Source: Nitrospira japonica (lineage in GTDB: Bacteria > Nitrospirota > Nitrospiria > Nitrospirales > Nitrospiraceae). Taken from it: a DNA stretch of 64,000 nucleotides. A program made the translations under genes and the position numbers. The stretch's first letter is position 1; every line of letters starts with the position of its first letter. Under the pieces are notes generated by a model. The model was not told where the DNA came from and did no database searches. It saw only the letters and a list, made by a program, of their open reading frames with translations. Positions 1 through 8,477 of the stretch are shown here, piece by piece. The stretch is taken from the NCBI RefSeq assembly GCF_900169565.1, contig NZ_LT828648.1, forward strand, positions 1,800,876 through 1,864,875. The letters are read 5' to 3'.

Positions 1-1
1 T

Positions 2-100
2 GTAGAGAAACTCACCGATTTGCAGAGGCACTTTCCACCGAAAGTCAACCAGAATGTGCTGCAATTGACCGTGCAGGCCTCAATTTCTCCTACGGATTAA
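2..100 (+). CDS. C-terminal end of an unidentified protein (cut by left edge)
   Basis: An open frame enters from the left edge and stops with TAA at 98-100, giving about 32 residues that end in QASISPTD. The composition (LTDLQRHFPP, VLQLTVQA) is protein-like but too short to place in a family. It points the same way as the DUF4062 gene 52 bases downstream and could be the previous gene of the same cluster. It may equally be chance reading. Confidence 0.3.
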   Translation, partial: VEKLTDLQRHFPPKVNQNVLQLTVQASISPTD

Positions 101-152
101 CATATTCTCGATCTGTCTTATTAAGCGTGGCTTTAGGCACGGACTATAACGA

Positions 153-998
153 ATGTCGTATACAGCCAATGTTATAAAGGTGATGATCGCTTCGCCGGTG
201 GATGTGCCCCAAGAACGAAGGATAGTACGCGAACTAATTCACGAGTGGAATGCAATACACTCAGAAGATCGAGGAATCGTCCTAATGCCGGTCTGTTGGG
301 AAACTCATTCATCGCCCGAGATGGGCGACAGACCGCAAGCGATAGTTAATCGACAAGTCTTGAGCGATTCGGATCTGCTTATCGCGGTCTTTTGGACCCG
401 TCTTGGAAGCCCTACTGGTGAAGCTCAAAGCGGAACTGTCGAAGAGATCGAAGAACATCGACGAGCAGGCAAACCCGCGATGATCTATTTCTCTTCCGCA
501 CCTGTCCTTCCCGACAGCGTGGATAGTGGGCAATACCAAGCACTTAAGACCTTCAAAGACTCATGCAGAAAGCGTGGACTCATAGAAGAGTACGAAAACT
601 TATCACAATTCAGAGAGAAGTTAGTTCGTCAGCTGGCGCAGACGATAATTCGCAATTTCACGGCAGATGAGGTCAATTTAGCCGATCTGCCGGTGATCCG
701 TCCTGATCCGATCCCTTCCATTTCCAGCGCAGCACGAGAACTATTGCTTGAAGCAACCCAAGATACTAATGGCGTGATCATGCGGCTCCAAACTCACGGG
801 GGAACAAGTGTGGTCACTCATGGTCGGAACTTTGTTAGTAGCAGCGATGCCCGCGAAACGGCTCGCTGGAGAAGCGCTGTCGATGAGTTATATAGGCAGG
901 ATATGATTGAGGACAGGACCGGTAAGGGAGAGGTCTTCTTTGTCACCGACCAAGGTTACATCATTGCCGATCGCCTTCGGGACCAGAGTCCTGCATAA
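153..998 (+). CDS. DUF4062 domain protein
   Basis: A 281-residue soluble protein with no signal peptide. Residues 8-120 match the DUF4062 pattern: a first strand with IASPVDVPQERR, then a central CWETHSSPEMG, a run SDSDLLIAVFWTRLGSPTG and EEIEEHRRAGKPAMIYF. The C-terminal third (about 185-281) looks like a separate helical or winged-helix region ending in VFFVTDQGYIIADRL. DUF4062 domains are Rossmann-like, distantly related to TIR/SLOG folds, and often form the N-terminus of STAND NTPases in bacterial conflict systems. That makes a nucleotide-sensing or effector role an inference. The much larger protein at 14153-19324 begins with a related domain. The start is the first ATG of the frame; no strong ribosome binding site is visible. 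Confidence 0.75.
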   Translation: MSYTANVIKVMIASPVDVPQERRIVRELIHEWNAIHSEDRGIVLMPVCWETHSSPEMGDRPQAIVNRQVLSDSDLLIAVFWTRLGSPTGEAQSGTVEEIEEHRRAGKPAMIYFSSAPVLPDSVDSGQYQALKTFKDSCRKRGLIEEYENLSQFREKLVRQLAQTIIRNFTADEVNLADLPVIRPDPIPSISSAARELLLEATQDTNGVIMRLQTHGGTSVVTHGRNFVSSSDARETARWRSAVDELYRQDMIEDRTGKGEVFFVTDQGYIIADRLRDQSPA

Positions 999-1310
999 CC
1001 CCGACTGAGTCTTTCTCTACACGGCATTAACAAACCTAGAAATGGTGTGGCCCATGTATCCTGCAAGGCTGTGCAAAGTCCATCCAATCCCGTTGGGACA
1101 CCAACGCTGCCGAGCTCCACTCACGGCATACACTAGCTAGAGATCCACCGAAACGCACCGTTCGCGCCAGTTTCACTGTCACCTCCGCTGCACATCGCAT
1201 ATATGTGAGCCGTCCCCTTTAAGCCTCATGTTTCCTCCTTCGAAATGTGCGGTAGCTCTCCTCTTTCCGTGAGAGAGCCACCTGCATTTCAAACCAAAGG
1301 AGGAAGCACG
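999..1310. other. Intergenic stretch without recognisable gene
   Basis: 312 bases between the DUF4062 gene and the small gene at 1311. I see no convincing reading frame, RNA gene or repeat. The last 20 bases hold the AAAGGAGG ribosome binding site of the next gene. Confidence 0.5.
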
Positions 1311-1559
1311 ATGGCGTCTAAGAAACAACAGTTCAAACAGCCGGCCAACACGCTGCGATTTGGCAACATCAAGGCGACAATTTGGGAAAATGGCAGTGAG
1401 AACGGTCCGTTCTTCGCAACAACCTTCTCTCGTCCGTACAAAGATCAATCGGGTGCGTGGCGCAATGGGGCTTCATTCGGTCTCAACGATCTAGAAGCCT
1501 TGCGCACCGTCGCACGCCAGGCTCAGGAGTGGATCGCCACTCACGCATTGAGGCGGTAA
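1311..1559 (+). CDS. Small conserved protein common on mobile elements
   Basis: An 82-residue protein beginning MASKKQQFKQ. The ATG at 1311 is chosen over an upstream in-frame start because AAAGGAGG sits at the ideal distance (1296-1303). The body reads RFGNIKATIWENGSENG, then a stretch around FATTFSRPYKDQSG and a helical end EALRTVARQAQEWI. I know this pattern from uncharacterised proteins on plasmids and integrated elements in many phyla; no function has been established to my knowledge. It may fold as a small beta-sheet plus helix. A strong hairpin follows the stop codon, so the gene is probably transcribed alone. Confidence 0.75.
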   Translation: MASKKQQFKQPANTLRFGNIKATIWENGSENGPFFATTFSRPYKDQSGAWRNGASFGLNDLEALRTVARQAQEWIATHALRR

Positions 1560-1569
1560 GCCCCTGAGG

Positions 1570-1599
1570 GGGAAGCTTCCGGCTCTCCGGAGGCTTCCC
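1570..1599 (+). terminator. Strong hairpin after the small gene
   Basis: A 13-bp stem (GGGAAGCTTCCGG, 1570-1582, with CCGGAGGCTTCCC, 1587-1599; one G-U pair) around a CTCT loop starts 10 bases after the stop codon. There is no T-run behind it, so it is either an imperfect terminator or a 3'-end stabilising hairpin. Confidence 0.5.
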
Positions 1600-1775
1600 T
1601 CTCAAGCGAGGGTACCTGGAGAATCAATACGTGTATTTGCGCCTTAGGAATTGACCCTATCCTGACACTCTTTTATGCTTCAGCGAAAAATCCAAGACGC
1701 TCATGGTCTTTCCTTCAGGTAACTGAGTTAGTACTGAGAGCACCTGATACTCATGCCTTGAGAGAGGAGAATCCG

Positions 1776-2897
1776 ATGCGACTCGCCACCTTTAATGTCG
1801 AAAATCTCTTCGACCGACCGAAGATCATGAATCTGCCCAAGTGGAGCGATGGCGCTCAAGTCCTCAAGGACTATGCCCGACTGAACGAGCTTGTCGCTCA
1901 GGACTCCTACTCCACGGCCGACAAACAAGAACTGATCAACATCATGGGGAAGTATCCGGGGTTGAACTCGCCGCAGAAGAAAGACAGCAAGTACATCCAC
2001 CTTAGGGACATCAGAGGTGATTTCTTTAAGAAACCCAAGAGTAAGCCAGTCGAGATCGTAGCCAATGGACGAGGCGACTGGATTGGCTGGTTCGAATTGA
2101 AGACGGAACACATCAAAGAAGTGGCCACGGAGAATACCGCCCGCATCGTCCATCTGGTGAATGCCGACATTATTGGGATCGTCGAGGCGGAAGATCGCAT
2201 GGGATTGACCGAGTTCAATAGTGCCGCGATCAAGAAGATCGGAGGACAGCCCTATGAGCACGTCATGCTGATCGATGGCAATGATGACCGTGGGATCGAC
2301 GTCGGCATTATGAGCCGCAAAGCCTTTGCCATCGACTCCATGCGCAGTCACGTAGACGACAAGAAGGGTTCATTGTCGATCTTTAGTCGTGATTGTCCCG
2401 AATATCTCTTCACGCTGCCATCCGGTACCCGTTTGCTGGTGCTGATCAATCACTTCAAGAGCAAGGGGTATGGGACAGCAGCCTCGTCCAATACCAAGCG
2501 AGAGGACCAAGCCAAACGAGTCCGAGAAATTTATGATCTTCGCCGGCAGGAGGGTATCGCCCACATCGCCATTATTGGAGACTTCAATGATATTCCCACC
2601 AGCGTGCCGCTAAGTCACCTACTTCAACAGGGATCTGATTTAAAAGATACTAGTCAACATCCCCAGTTCCACGGTGACGGTCGGACCGGCACACATGGGG
2701 ATGGCGCTGCGTCGAGCAAGTTTGACTACATTTTGCTGTCACCCGCGCTGTGGGCTGTGGTTCAACAAGCCGGGGTCGAGCGACGCGGTGTCTGGGGTGG
2801 GAAGAACGGTAAGTTATGGCCGATCTTACCAGAAATGAAATCAGAAAAGGATGCCGCCTCCGACCATGCGGCGCTTTGGGTGGATCTGGCGATCTGA
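1776..2897 (+). CDS. Endonuclease/exonuclease/phosphatase family protein
   Basis: A 373-residue protein with the family's signature blocks in order: MRLATFNVENLFDR at the N-terminus, IIGIVEAEDRMGL near residue 130 (metal-binding Glu), GIDVGIMSRKAF, LINHFKSKG, IIGDFNDIPTS near 265 (GDFND), and SDHAALWVDL at the end (catalytic His). Such Mg-dependent enzymes cut phosphodiester bonds in nucleic acids, phospholipids or cyclic nucleotides; the substrate cannot be told here. There is no signal peptide, so it acts in the cytoplasm. ATG 1776 is preferred over an upstream TTG because GAGAGGAGAA precedes it. The trypsin-like gene follows closely on the same strand, and the pair may be one operon. Confidence 0.85.
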   Translation: MRLATFNVENLFDRPKIMNLPKWSDGAQVLKDYARLNELVAQDSYSTADKQELINIMGKYPGLNSPQKKDSKYIHLRDIRGDFFKKPKSKPVEIVANGRGDWIGWFELKTEHIKEVATENTARIVHLVNADIIGIVEAEDRMGLTEFNSAAIKKIGGQPYEHVMLIDGNDDRGIDVGIMSRKAFAIDSMRSHVDDKKGSLSIFSRDCPEYLFTLPSGTRLLVLINHFKSKGYGTAASSNTKREDQAKRVREIYDLRRQEGIAHIAIIGDFNDIPTSVPLSHLLQQGSDLKDTSQHPQFHGDGRTGTHGDGAASSKFDYILLSPALWAVVQQAGVERRGVWGGKNGKLWPILPEMKSEKDAASDHAALWVDLAI

Positions 2898-3011
2898 TAA
2901 ACCATGAGCCAGGAAATTGGTCAAGAGAAGCTCGAGCGCCACATATTTCAATTTAGTGTTATGCAAACCCGGCAGGAAGCCTGTTCGGCACATTCACTAA
3001 AGGAGCTTTGC

Positions 3012-3857
3012 ATGCGTAGACCACAAGGATTCATGGCGCTCATTCCCCCTTTTTTTCTCGACTGCATAGTCGCTATTGGTCTCTTAGCAAATGACGGTAG
3101 CAAGCATTGGGTGGCCACTGGCTTCATGTATGGAGAGTTTTACGAGAAGGTGTCAGATGAAACACAACGATACCACACCTTTTTAGTGACTAACCGTCAT
3201 GTATTAGCTGGAAAAACGCTCATGTTCGTTAGAGCCAACGTTGAAGGGAAAGAACCAGCAAAAGAATTTAAGTTACCCCTTCAAGATGATAAGGGCAGGC
3301 CAATTTGGTTCTCTCACCCCGACCCTGCTGTCGACATTGCCGTTGTGCCAACTGGCTTCGATGCGATAAGACAGGAACACAAGCTCAGATTGAATTTTTT
3401 TCGTAGTGATGCTCATGTGCTAGATCTCTCGAGCGCGAGCAAACTTGGTGTGTCGGAAGGTGATGGAGTCTATGTCTTAGGTTTCCCTATGGAGCTCGTA
3501 GGAGGAGAACAGAACTATGTAATAGCTCGGCAAGGTATTATTGCGAGAATCAGGGACGCTCTTTCGGGCAGTGCGAAAGAATTCTTGATTGATACCACGA
3601 TTTTCCCAGGCAACAGTGGCGGCCCTGTCATCATCAGGCCAGAGGCCGTAGCAATTCAGGGGACTCAACCATTAGGTTCGGCCAATCTGATCGGGGTGGT
3701 GAAAGGGTACTTACCATATTCTGAGATGGCAATTAGTACCCAAACAAATCAACCACGGATAATATTTCAAGAGAATTCTGGCCTAGCACAGATCATTCCT
3801 ATCGACCTCGTAAACGAGACAATAGCTGCTTACTGGAAAAGCAAGGAGCACCACTAG
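3012..3857 (+). CDS. Trypsin-like serine protease
   Basis: A 281-residue protein with a chymotrypsin-fold catalytic triad: His in VTNRHVLAGK (about residue 62), Asp in DPAVDIAVVP (about 110) and Ser in FPGNSGGPVII (about 202). An oxyanion-loop-like segment VYVLGFPMEL lies between Asp and Ser. The first residues (MRRPQGFMALIPPFFL) are hydrophobic but not a clear signal peptide, so location is uncertain. The start ATG at 3012 follows AAAGGAG; the frame is open from 2904. Trypsin-like domains recur in bacterial immunity modules as effectors or processing enzymes. The setting beside a nuclease in a defence-rich stretch fits that role, as inference. A second trypsin-like domain is found at 8478-11324. 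Confidence 0.8.
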   Translation: MRRPQGFMALIPPFFLDCIVAIGLLANDGSKHWVATGFMYGEFYEKVSDETQRYHTFLVTNRHVLAGKTLMFVRANVEGKEPAKEFKLPLQDDKGRPIWFSHPDPAVDIAVVPTGFDAIRQEHKLRLNFFRSDAHVLDLSSASKLGVSEGDGVYVLGFPMELVGGEQNYVIARQGIIARIRDALSGSAKEFLIDTTIFPGNSGGPVIIRPEAVAIQGTQPLGSANLIGVVKGYLPYSEMAISTQTNQPRIIFQENSGLAQIIPIDLVNETIAAYWKSKEHH

Positions 3858-4028
3858 AGCCTGTCTGTTTAGCTAGGAAGGTTGAAAATTACTGCGTTGT
3901 AAGCAGCGAACTATTGAACCGCGCGTAAGTACGCCGAAGCCAATTAAAATGCTAAGGAACGCAAAGCTAGCAGGCAGGCTGCATATCATTCACGGAAGTG
4001 TCCGTGAAGCCTTAACGGGCTAGATTTC

Positions 4029-4672
4029 ATGAGAATTAAGAACATCGCCATAAAAAACTTTCGTTCCATTAAGGACGCCAATCTTCTATTCCCAGAAAAT
4101 AATTTACTTATTCTGGTAGGGGCTAACAATGCCGGCAAGTCGAACATCGTTAGAACCGTGAACAATATTTTAGGCCCTGAATGGTGGACACACGAGAAAC
4201 TCCAAGCCCGAGATCATTATGGACATGATACGGACAATCAGATATCGATCAAGCTCTCTTTTGACACACAAGACATAATTTCATTCAAATGGCACTACCA
4301 ACAATCGCAGTACAAATTGTTCGGTAACGGAAGTTTTCTGACTAACGAATTGAAGGGACAATTTCCGTGTACCTACCTCGGGGCTGACAGAACTTTTGAC
4401 CGTCAATGTCATTCAACGATTGGACACTGCTGGGAAGAATAAGAAAAACATTCAATCAGCGGTGTGCTTTTCTCGGCGACCAACTCGACCAACAGTTTAG
4501 CCAGATTGTGGCTCTCTTTGATCAAGTACAAGGTTTCAGCAAATTCAAACAAGATTTTGCTCGCTTCTTCCAAGAGATGCAGGCAGAAACTCCTTTGAAA
4601 ATGTCTGTGGTTACCTTGGCCTACACAATTTATACGCTCATATCCGAACTAATCGATTTCGGGTTTGATTAA
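4029..4672 (+). pseudogene. Broken OLD/RecF-type AAA ATPase
   Basis: The frame from 4029 begins with FRSI-type N-terminus (IAIKNFRSIKDANLLF) and Walker A motif VGANNAGKSNIVR, typical of ATP-binding OLD/RecF family proteins. At about 4405 the reading continues in another frame: ADRTFDRQ in frame one joins MSFNDWTLLGRI in the next, so one base has been lost or gained. The second frame stops at 4672 after IYTLISELIDFGFD, far short of the 500-650 residues of intact relatives, so Walker B and any TOPRIM nuclease part are missing. I read it as a dead defence gene. A sequencing error could explain the frameshift but not the missing half. Confidence 0.75.
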
Positions 4673-4785
4673 TAAAAGGTTTTACCGAAAGGCTTTTTCG
4701 AGCCGGAAATTGAAGGACCACAGGTTATGGTATTTGCCTTGTTATGCTCATACTATATATAGAACAAAGCGATTGACACGCGCCG

Positions 4786-5202
4786 ATGAGTCGAGTATTA
4801 CCACACGGCATAATGCGCCGAAGTAGGGCAGTCATCTCCCGTACAATGGCGGCGGTACGATCGAAGAACACTACACCAGAACTTACGCTTAAAAAGGCGC
4901 TTCGTACTCTACAAAGAAAGTTTCGGTCCCATCCTTCAAACATTCCCGGAAGACCAGATTTCGCGTTCCCAAATCAACGAGTAGCAATCTTCGTTGATGG
5001 CGATTTCTGGCATGGTCGCCAGTGGAAACTGCGGGGTCTAGAATCTCTTGATCGACAATTCTCAAGATGCTTGAACAAAGAGTACTGGATTAAAAAGATC
5101 AATCGAAATGTCCAGCGCGACAAGAGTAATACCCGGATGCTTCGACGACTGGTCGGTGAGGGGCGCGGGGCGTCTCGGCTAGGGTTGGCGCAGGTGAGCT
5201 GA
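4786..5202 (+). pseudogene. vsr: Vsr-type mismatch endonuclease with lost C-terminus
   Basis: 138 codons. The middle matches very-short-patch repair endonucleases: MAAVRSKNTTPEL, the catalytic-Asp motif IPGRPDFAFP, VAIFVDGDFWHGR, and YWIKKINRNVQRDK. The family normally ends with a strand like GWxVLxVWE. Here the sequence changes after RMLRR (about 5148) to an unrelated tail and stops exactly at the start of mobC. The C-terminal strand is therefore replaced, most simply because the mobilisation module was joined to it. Vsr nicks T:G mismatches made by cytosine-5 methyltransferases; no such methyltransferase gene lies in the window. Confidence 0.7.
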
Positions 5203-5753
5203 TGGGGAAAACAGCAAAACGGACGACCACGGTGACGGTGGAGCTGGGTGAACTGAAAGCGCCCTGGCAGGCCTGGTGTGACGAGCACAAGGTAACTCCG
5301 AGCCATGCCCTGCGGAACGCCCTTCGGCAGGCCATGGACCGGAGAGCAACGCGGGCTCCTGCGCCTCGGTTGCGCGTCACGCCGAAGCCTGAACGAGCCA
5401 CTGCTCGCATGGAAGTGAACCTCACGCCGTCAGAACTCGCTGCCCTGAAGCGGATGGCCGGTCACGAAGGCTGTGTGCCGACGAAATGTGTGGTGGCGAT
5501 GATCCGCACCAAGTCGACCGGACAGCCGCATCTCGGGCAGCCGGAATTGGAGGGATTGGCCCGGTCGAATCAACAACTGCTTGCCTTGGGCAGGAACTTG
5601 AACCAGATTGCGAAAGTCTTCAATACCTCGCCTCGGCACCAAGTTGCGTTTCGCGTCGAGGTCATCACTGAACTCTCTCGCGTGATCCAGGCCCATACGA
5701 AGAAGGTGTCCGATCTCTTACGCGGGACGGTAGAGCGCTGGCACATCCAATGA
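5202..5753 (+). CDS. mobC: MobC-like mobilisation protein
   Basis: A 183-residue protein. Residues 1-55 look like a ribbon-helix-helix-type region (TVTVELGELKAPWQ, SHALRNALRQAMD). The C-terminal half has the bacterial MobC signature LARSNQQLLALGRNLNQIAK followed by VEVITELSRVIQAHTKKV. MobC-type proteins help a relaxase open DNA at oriT. Its ATG overlaps the stop of the truncated vsr gene, with AGGTGAGCTG before it, and its stop overlaps the next start (ATGA). No relaxase gene survives downstream, so the module cannot mobilise DNA alone. An oriT might lie just upstream, around 5148-5200, but I see no diagnostic hairpin. Confidence 0.75.
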   Translation: MGKTAKRTTTVTVELGELKAPWQAWCDEHKVTPSHALRNALRQAMDRRATRAPAPRLRVTPKPERATARMEVNLTPSELAALKRMAGHEGCVPTKCVVAMIRTKSTGQPHLGQPELEGLARSNQQLLALGRNLNQIAKVFNTSPRHQVAFRVEVITELSRVIQAHTKKVSDLLRGTVERWHIQ

Positions 5754-5899
5754 GTGCGGCACACACGAGTATCGATGGGTGGCTCGATGAGTGGGGGAGG
5801 CGGCGCTTCAATGTCCCAACGGCGAGCCCATCGCGGCAGTCTTCCAGCACCAGGCACCTTCGTCTTGGTTTACCCGTGAAGGCGAGTACCGGCGGATGA
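5750..5899 (+). CDS. Short frame after mobC, possibly a truncated partner gene
   Basis: 49 codons starting with the ATG that overlaps the mobC stop (ATGA), a layout typical of coupled genes. The peptide begins MSAAHTSIDGWLDEWG and ends VKASTGG. It matches no relaxase motif I know. It may be the remaining N-terminus of a gene whose body was lost when the DUF72 fragment was joined on. Confidence 0.35.
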   Translation: MSAAHTSIDGWLDEWGRRRFNVPTASPSRQSSSTRHLRLGLPVKASTGG

Positions 5900-5959
5900 C
5901 TCAGCACGTCACAGGCTCGTGCCATCGCCATATATGTGCGGCAAATGACCTACTGCTGA

Positions 5960-6463
5960 TCCAACACCGACCCGTTCCTCTTCGAGTTTCTACAGCACGG
6001 GATTTCGAGCGGAGAGTTCTGCTCACGACTGGACACCTTTTTTAGCCAACTCCCCAAGGACTTTCGCTATCCAGTCGAAATTCGTAACGCGGGATTGCTC
6101 GGTTCTGACTATCGCAAGGTCTTAGAGCATCAGGGCGTCGCCCATGTCTACAACCATTGGTCCTCTATGCCTTCGTTAGGTGAATAGCATCAACGGATGG
6201 AGAAACATTTCACGGTGCCCTTCACGGTCTTGCGCCTCCTGACACCACTCAAGATGTCCTATGAAGTCGCGAAGAAACGAGCGGAGCCCTACACCAGGAT
6301 TGTGGAAGAGCTGCCAGAGATGCGGCGAGATACCGTGGAGCTGGTGAAGAAAGCGGTGGGAGAAAAGCGCACGGCGTATGTCTTGGTGAATAACCGTAGC
6401 GAGGGGAATGCGCCCTTGACAATTCAAGCCCTCCGGAATGCGCTGCAGGCTGCGGAGACCTGA
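5960..6463 (+). pseudogene. DUF72 (YecE-like) protein remnant
   Basis: One continuous frame from 5960 to 6463 reads as the C-terminal two thirds of a DUF72 protein: FLFEFLQHGIS, LPKDFRYPVEIRNAGLLG, VAHVYNHWSSMPSLGE, then an in-frame TAG at 6185-6187, and on in the same frame with FTVLRLLTPLKMSYE, AEPYTRIVEELPEM, AYVLVNNRSEGNAPLT. The N-terminal third is absent and the amber codon probably replaced CAG. DUF72 proteins are cytosolic TIM-barrel-like proteins of unknown role. The normal genes nearby also end in TAG, so readthrough is unlikely. Confidence 0.75.
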
Positions 6464-7499
6464 GCGCTGCATATTTCTACTTTGGCTTATCCTGCTAGCC
6501 TGAAGTGGCCAGTACCGACTGGCAGGCGCTCCTCACCACTACACGATGGCGTGTAATAGCCGACGTAACGCAGGTGAGTCCTTTCTGAAAGGGGACCGAG
6601 CTTCTGGCATGTTATCCCAAAGTCAGATCCGTTGCCCTACCAAGGGCCGGGGTCAGATCATCGGAGTGATTTGGTGGATCCAGACGTGCGCTCAATGTAA
6701 CATGAGCTTGCGTCCAACGTCATCACTGCCCCAGCGTACCAACCTTGCCCTCGATCTTAAATGCTCCTGTTGAGAGCCCAAACACCGTGAAGGTGTAGCA
6801 AATGAAATGGCGCCAACGGGCACACAACTGCTGTTACAAATCGGTACCCAGGTCCTCAACAAGAAATTGCGCGCTCGGTACCACCACGGGTACCCGGGCG
6901 TGGCGGATGAGTCTGCGTTGCCACTTACCGCGTAGCGCATACTCTTTCTTAATCTCCATGTACCCGCTACACTTTTGATGCTTTCTACTTGACGCTGCAC
7001 ACTTGTCTGCTGTAAATCTTTTCCCGCATTTCGCTTATCGATGAATCATTGCCTTCTGCCGATCCAAGGAGGCTTGATGCATTTGTCAATTACGACATCG
7101 CCCAGGATCGGCGCACTGCCACGACAGCTTGCGCAGTCCTCCCCACCCAATTTCAGAGCACTCTTTAACAGCAGAACGCACATTCAACTGCGGCAAAGAT
7201 CCTGCGGAATTTTCGGCCCGCAAGACTTGGCCAAATACGACTACAACTGTGTCCAAGAAATCGGAAACGGTACAGGTGCTGCGCAGCAAATATGAAAATA
7301 CTCGGGGAGCCGTTTCTATAGATACCGGCTTTTCACAACATAAGCACGTCACTCCTTACGACTTACAGCTGCCCGTATGGCATCCTTCACTAGCATGTAA
7401 GGCCGCTATGGAGCCACTGCATTTTTCCATCGAGTATGGTGCGTGCCCAAATCACATGCAGATGATTACCGAGGCTCTAGAATGGGAGGAGGTCTAAGT
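6464..7499. other. About 1 kb without an intact gene
   Basis: No frame here looks like a complete gene. A short open stretch of about 50 codons on the plus strand, ending with TAG near 6936 (GTQLLLQIGTQVLNKKLRAR, then YPGVADESALPLTA), has protein-like character and may be the tail of a lost gene; I cannot name it. The last bases hold the GGGAGGAGG binding site of the next gene at 7484-7492. Confidence 0.4.
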
Positions 7500-8360
7500 A
7501 TGTATCGCTTAAGTTACTACCCCTGGCTAACACAAAATGTCCCACCGACCGAGATAGACAGGCAGATCCGGGTTTTCGCAAGCACAATTGCTTCAGAATT
7601 GAAATCTAGGAATCACTCCAGTCCCGAGGTCGAAGTGTTACCGCCTCTTGATGTGCCCGAGCAGATTTCACAAATCGCTGAGAATAAGGCGGAGATTGCA
7701 TTGATGAACCCATTGGGATTCATTTTTGCGCGCCGGCGCAATAACAATTTGTCTGCTACAGCCGTTGCATTAAGGATCATTGATGGAAAGGTTGGCGCCG
7801 TATACTTTTCTCAGCTCTACACACATAAGAAGACCGCTATACGCAAGCTAAGTGATGTGGTTGGTAAGTCGATAGGCTACGGTGTGGCATATTCCACCTC
7901 AAACTTTCTCATTCCGGCTTTCATGCTAAAGCAGGCTGGCGTCCATCCACTCTTGTCGTTTAACCGAGTAGAGTTTCTCAAGGGCCATGAAGTGATTTCC
8001 AGAGCTGTCTATGAAGGCAAAGTAGATGTAGGAGCTGGGCACGATGGAGTAATTATTGATCTGGCTAATCAGTCTGGATACGGCGATGCAGGGGATGTGC
8101 TCCTCCAGATCGGCCGTTCTGCTCCGCTACCTAGTGATCCCGTAGTTGTAAACGTGAAGGATGCTACTGAACGGAAGCGCTTACAGGAAGCGCTTGTTGC
8201 AGCCGGGCAAACAGAATTAGGGAAAATAGCTCTTAAGATCTTTTGGGGCAACACTCAAGGCCTAGAGCCGATTGATTCCAAAGCCTATGACGGACTTTCA
8301 GATGCACTTAGTACTCTGAAGCTTGATGAATCTGATTTATTGCGAAAGATCACGTTCTAA
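7500..8360 (+). CDS. PhnD-like periplasmic-binding-fold protein without signal peptide
   Basis: A 286-residue protein of the phosphate/phosphonate substrate-binding (PhnD) fold: MYRLSYYPWLTQNV, KAEIALMNPLGFIFARR, a hinge region VVGKSIGYGVAYSTSNFL, and GKVDVGAGHDGVIIDLA. Normal PhnD proteins are exported for an ABC transporter. This one starts straight at the first strand, has no leader, and no permease or ATPase gene lies near. ATG 7500 is set by GGGAGGAGG upstream. It is followed after 117 bases by a protease-phospholipase D fusion, so it may serve as an intracellular ligand sensor controlling that protein. This is inference from context only. Confidence 0.75.
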   Translation: MYRLSYYPWLTQNVPPTEIDRQIRVFASTIASELKSRNHSSPEVEVLPPLDVPEQISQIAENKAEIALMNPLGFIFARRRNNNLSATAVALRIIDGKVGAVYFSQLYTHKKTAIRKLSDVVGKSIGYGVAYSTSNFLIPAFMLKQAGVHPLLSFNRVEFLKGHEVISRAVYEGKVDVGAGHDGVIIDLANQSGYGDAGDVLLQIGRSAPLPSDPVVVNVKDATERKRLQEALVAAGQTELGKIALKIFWGNTQGLEPIDSKAYDGLSDALSTLKLDESDLLRKITF

Positions 8361-8477
8361 CAGATTCTTGGACGTACAACGCTGTGCTTGGACACCCTCC
8401 CCTCCTCGCTGCACTGTGGAAATTTCGGCAAGCATGGTAATGCTGTCTTTTACATACTTGGGGAAGGAGTCACAAGA

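Noticed and set aside
7041-7497. Overlapping frames just before the PhnD-like gene.
   Set aside because: They have no recognisable motif, overlap each other on both strands and do not fit the clear binding site, which serves ATG 7500.
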